Part shown: piece after piece, positions 6,244 to 7,713 of the stretch
How the letters are laid out: each line of letters begins with the position of its first letter
Position numbering within the stretch: position 1 is the first letter of the stretch
Origin: JAKVKY01 sp964293585
Lineage (GTDB): Bacteria; Bacillota; Negativicutes; Acidaminococcales; Acidaminococcaceae
Length of the DNA stretch: 7,713 nucleotides
NCBI GenBank assembly: GCA_964293585.1
Contig: CAXYYS010000085.1
Coordinates: 1 to 7,713, forward strand
Reading direction: 5' to 3'
The notes under the pieces: model-generated
The model's input: only the letters and a program-made list of their open reading frames with translations
The model's database searches: none
What the model was told of the DNA's origin: nothing
Position numbers and translations under genes: made by a program

Positions 6244-7245
6244 ATGAAAAAATTTTGGCTTGGCCTGGTACTGCTAAGTTTACTCTTGAGCGGCTGCGGG
6301 CACACAGAAAAAACAACACAGACACCGGCGGCCATGGCGCCAGCGGCGCCCGGTACATATCTTACCGTGGTCAGCAGTCTGGGGCTGGACCGGACCCGGG
6401 CCCTGGCGCAGGCTTTTGCGGACCAGACCGGGATTATTGTGCAGCTGGAAGAGCTGCCGGCGGAACCTTTGTCCCTGCGGCTGCAATTTTTAAGCACGCA
6501 GCCGGCGGATATCTGGCTGGGCGGCACGGCTGAGGAATATTATCAGGCGGATAAGCAGCGTTATTTGCAAAGTTATCAGCCGGCAGCCATGATCCCAGCG
6601 GAATTTAAAGATCGCAGTAACCGCTGGACGCCGGTGGCAGTAGATTATCTGGCGCTGCTGACAAACAGGGAGAAGGCCCGGCGGCTGCATATTCCCGTGC
6701 TCAGCAGTCTGGCAGATTTGACCCAGCCGGTTTTATACAGGGATATCGTTATGGCCCGTCCGGAAAATGGCGGCGCCGGTTTTAGTTTTATCACAACGGT
6801 GTGGCAGTGGTGGGGTAAGCCCCGGGCCCTGGAGTTTGCCGGGAAGCTGCGCACCCAGGAAATTACTTATGTGCTTAGCGATGCCGAAGCAGCGCTGGCA
6901 GTATATCAAGGCCAGAAAACTGTGGCGGTACTGCCTCTGAGTTATGCGCAGTCCCTGCAGAAGGAACACCGGGAGTTGGCGGCAAGACCGTTGCAGGATT
7001 GCAATGGCGCTAAGATTATGGGCGCCGCCTTGTTAAAATCAGCGCCACATCCGGCGGCAGCCGGGCGGTTCCTGGATTTTTTGCTGAGTCCTGAGGGGCA
7101 GAAACTAGTTTTGGACGGCGGGCTGTTTGCTACGGGAACGCCGCTGACAGCCGGAGGTGAACCGGTGCCTTTGGTACATAAGGATCTGGTCTGGACCGGT
7201 ACGTATAAGATGGAAATTATTCAGGACTGGCTGAATGCCAGATAA
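6244..7245 (+). CDS. ABC transporter substrate-binding lipoprotein, divergent third receptor (COG1840-like)
   Basis: Probable role: extracytoplasmic solute receptor, perhaps an accessory to the adjacent importer or to an unlinked one. Seen: 333 residues. A short signal peptide ends in LSGC with the lipidated cysteine at residue 18. A Thr/Ala/Pro linker follows, then a binding-protein fold (YLTVVSSLGLDRTRALAQAF near residue 40), PADIWLGG near 90, ENGGAGFSF in the ligand-loop region, and a typical FLLSPEGQKLV C-terminal helix. It lacks the SGTAY and GNSAIQNKL motifs of the tandem receptors, so the ligand probably differs or binds differently. There is no ribosome site before ATG 6244, and a promoter -10 box lies only eight bases upstream, suggesting a leaderless message. 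The only in-frame alternative start nearby would lose the signal peptide. Its arginine codons are mostly CGG/CGC, unlike the CGT-rich importer genes, suggesting low expression. No close homologue name is recognised. Confidence 0.85.
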   Translation: MKKFWLGLVLLSLLLSGCGHTEKTTQTPAAMAPAAPGTYLTVVSSLGLDRTRALAQAFADQTGIIVQLEELPAEPLSLRLQFLSTQPADIWLGGTAEEYYQADKQRYLQSYQPAAMIPAEFKDRSNRWTPVAVDYLALLTNREKARRLHIPVLSSLADLTQPVLYRDIVMARPENGGAGFSFITTVWQWWGKPRALEFAGKLRTQEITYVLSDAEAALAVYQGQKTVAVLPLSYAQSLQKEHRELAARPLQDCNGAKIMGAALLKSAPHPAAAGRFLDFLLSPEGQKLVLDGGLFATGTPLTAGGEPVPLVHKDLVWTGTYKMEIIQDWLNAR

Positions 7246-7280
7246 GGGTCCGGGGAGGCTGTCAGTAAATTGACGGACCC
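7246..7280 (+). other. Inverted repeat after the third receptor, overlapping the next -35 box
   Basis: GGGTCCG (7246-7252) pairs perfectly with CGGACCC (7274-7280). No T-tract follows, so it is a poor terminator. The right arm overlaps the TTGACG -35 box of the next promoter, so it could instead be an operator, or a 3'-end structure that protects the upstream mRNA. Confidence 0.3.
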
Positions 7281-7298
7281 GGTCTGGCATGGTAAAAT
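7270..7298 (+). promoter_or_regulatory. Promoter of the fourth receptor gene
   Basis: TTGACG (7270-7275, five of six) and TAAAAT (7293-7298, five of six) are separated by the ideal 17 bases, with an extended TG at 7290-7291. Transcription would start near 7305, giving a leader of roughly 110 nt before the ATG at 7418. Confidence 0.75.
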
Positions 7299-7304
7299 AA
7301 AATA

Positions 7305-7417
7305 TATTCTGGCGGCAGCCCGGGTTTACACAGGTGGCTGTAGCGGCCGGTATATAGATGTAGGATTGTAGGCAGGTTCGTACGTAAAAAATTGTAGTAA
7401 GGAAGGATGGAAGGATT
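7305..7417 (+). other. Predicted 5' leader of the fourth receptor gene
   Basis: About 110 bases with no recognisable riboswitch or T-box consensus. GCAGCC (7315-7320) could pair with the downstream GGCTGT, one wobble, around a roughly 15-base loop. The leader ends in a duplicated ribosome site. It is longer than needed for translation alone, so some control in the leader is possible but not shown. Confidence 0.35.
7401..7416 (+). promoter_or_regulatory. Tandemly duplicated ribosome binding site
   Basis: GGAAGGAT occurs twice in direct succession (7401-7408 and 7409-7416), followed at once by two start codons in a row, ATG ATG (7418 and 7421). The first copy is at normal distance from either ATG; the second is close, five bases or fewer from AAGGA to the codon. 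Which ATG is used cannot be decided. Confidence 0.6.
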
Positions 7418-7713
7418 ATGATGAACAAAAAGAAAGTTGTAGCTTTAGGTTTAGCCCTGGCCATGCTGGCAGGGCTTTTTGCAGGTTGTGGCGGCGGGGA
7501 GAAAAAAGCTGCCGAGAGCAAAAAAGTTTATAATGTAGGCATCGCCCAACTGGTGCAACATGCGGCCCTGGACGCAGCCAATAAAGGTTTGGTGGACGGC
7601 CTGGCCGCTAAAGGTTTTAAGGTGGGCGAGAATTTAAAGATTGACCAGCAGAACGCTCAGGCCGATCAGTCCAACTTGCAGAATATCGCCAACCGTTTTG
7701 TGAATAACAAGGT
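7418..7713 (+). CDS. ABC_sub_bind (TrpX-like) substrate-binding lipoprotein, 3' end cut by the window edge
   Basis: Probable role: extracytoplasmic receptor of a second, separate ABC importer. Seen: 98 complete codons from ATG 7418 to the right edge, still open. The signal peptide MMNKKKVVALGLALAMLAGL leads into FAGC with the lipidated cysteine at residue 24, then a short Gly/Glu/Lys linker. The mature part begins YNVGIAQLVQHAALDAANKG, then FKVGENLKIDQQNAQADQSN and LQNIANRFV. This matches the N-terminal lobe of PF04392 ABC_sub_bind proteins, including the tryptophan receptor TrpX (family knowledge); most members have no proven ligand. Such genes are usually followed by a branched-chain-type permease and an ATPase, which would lie to the right of the window. 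It has its own promoter at 7270-7298, so it is not part of the upstream importer operon. Confidence 0.88.
   Translation, partial: MMNKKKVVALGLALAMLAGLFAGCGGGEKKAAESKKVYNVGIAQLVQHAALDAANKGLVDGLAAKGFKVGENLKIDQQNAQADQSNLQNIANRFVNNK

Noticed and set aside
6183..6533. An open frame on the + strand overlapping the terminator and the third receptor
   Set aside because: It begins inside the terminator hairpin, has no ribosome site, and is out of frame with a convincing lipoprotein gene.
1053..7713. Low-complexity Ala/Gly stretches after each lipobox as a shared mobile or repeat element
   Set aside because: They are ordinary lipoprotein signal peptides and flexible linkers; similarity in DNA reflects amino-acid composition, not a mobile element.

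Overview
The window reads as a bacterial ABC-importer locus. Every gene I can support is on the + strand. Strong AAGGAG-type ribosome sites, consensus TATAAT-like promoter boxes, several short lipoprotein signal peptides and roughly half GC by eye suggest a Firmicutes lineage. Negativicutes or Clostridia are plausible guesses, but nothing here fixes the taxon.

Layout: (1) Bases 1-771 hold the 3' part of an FkbM-family methyltransferase cut by the left edge. (2) Bases 772-1052 are a regulatory gap with a candidate promoter and a perfect 7-bp inverted repeat just after its predicted start. (3) Bases 1053-3250 carry two tandem, gapless-alignable paralogous lipoproteins (about 77% identical over their mature parts), which are solute-binding proteins of the Fe3+/phosphonate/sugar-phosphate-type family (COG1840-like). 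(4) Bases 3413-5089 encode a fused two-domain permease and 5116-6162 its ATPase, followed by a textbook terminator. (5) Bases 6244-7245 encode a third, divergent lipoprotein of the same broad family behind its own promoter, with almost no leader. (6) From 7418 to the right edge runs the start of a fourth lipoprotein from a different family (ABC_sub_bind/TrpX-like), with its own promoter and a duplicated ribosome site.

How the parts work together: the two tandem receptors, the permease and the ATPase form one complete importer. The receptors would be anchored by lipidated cysteines outside the membrane, the 558-residue permease would supply both halves of the channel, and the ATPase would dimerise underneath. 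A hairpin between the receptor genes and a strong intrinsic terminator between the second receptor and the permease should make receptor transcripts far more abundant than permease/ATPase transcripts. The third receptor may be an extra, weakly expressed receptor for the same permease or a receptor for a transporter elsewhere. The substrate cannot be read from sequence. The paired tyrosines typical of FbpA-type ferric-binding proteins are not seen at the expected place, so I do not call this an iron transporter.

I see no CRISPR array, insertion sequence, tRNA, rRNA, phage gene or clearly novel enzymatic system. The points most worth following are the receptor duplication with near-identical blocks, the transcript-dosage architecture, the apparently leaderless third receptor, and the unexplained upstream inverted repeat.
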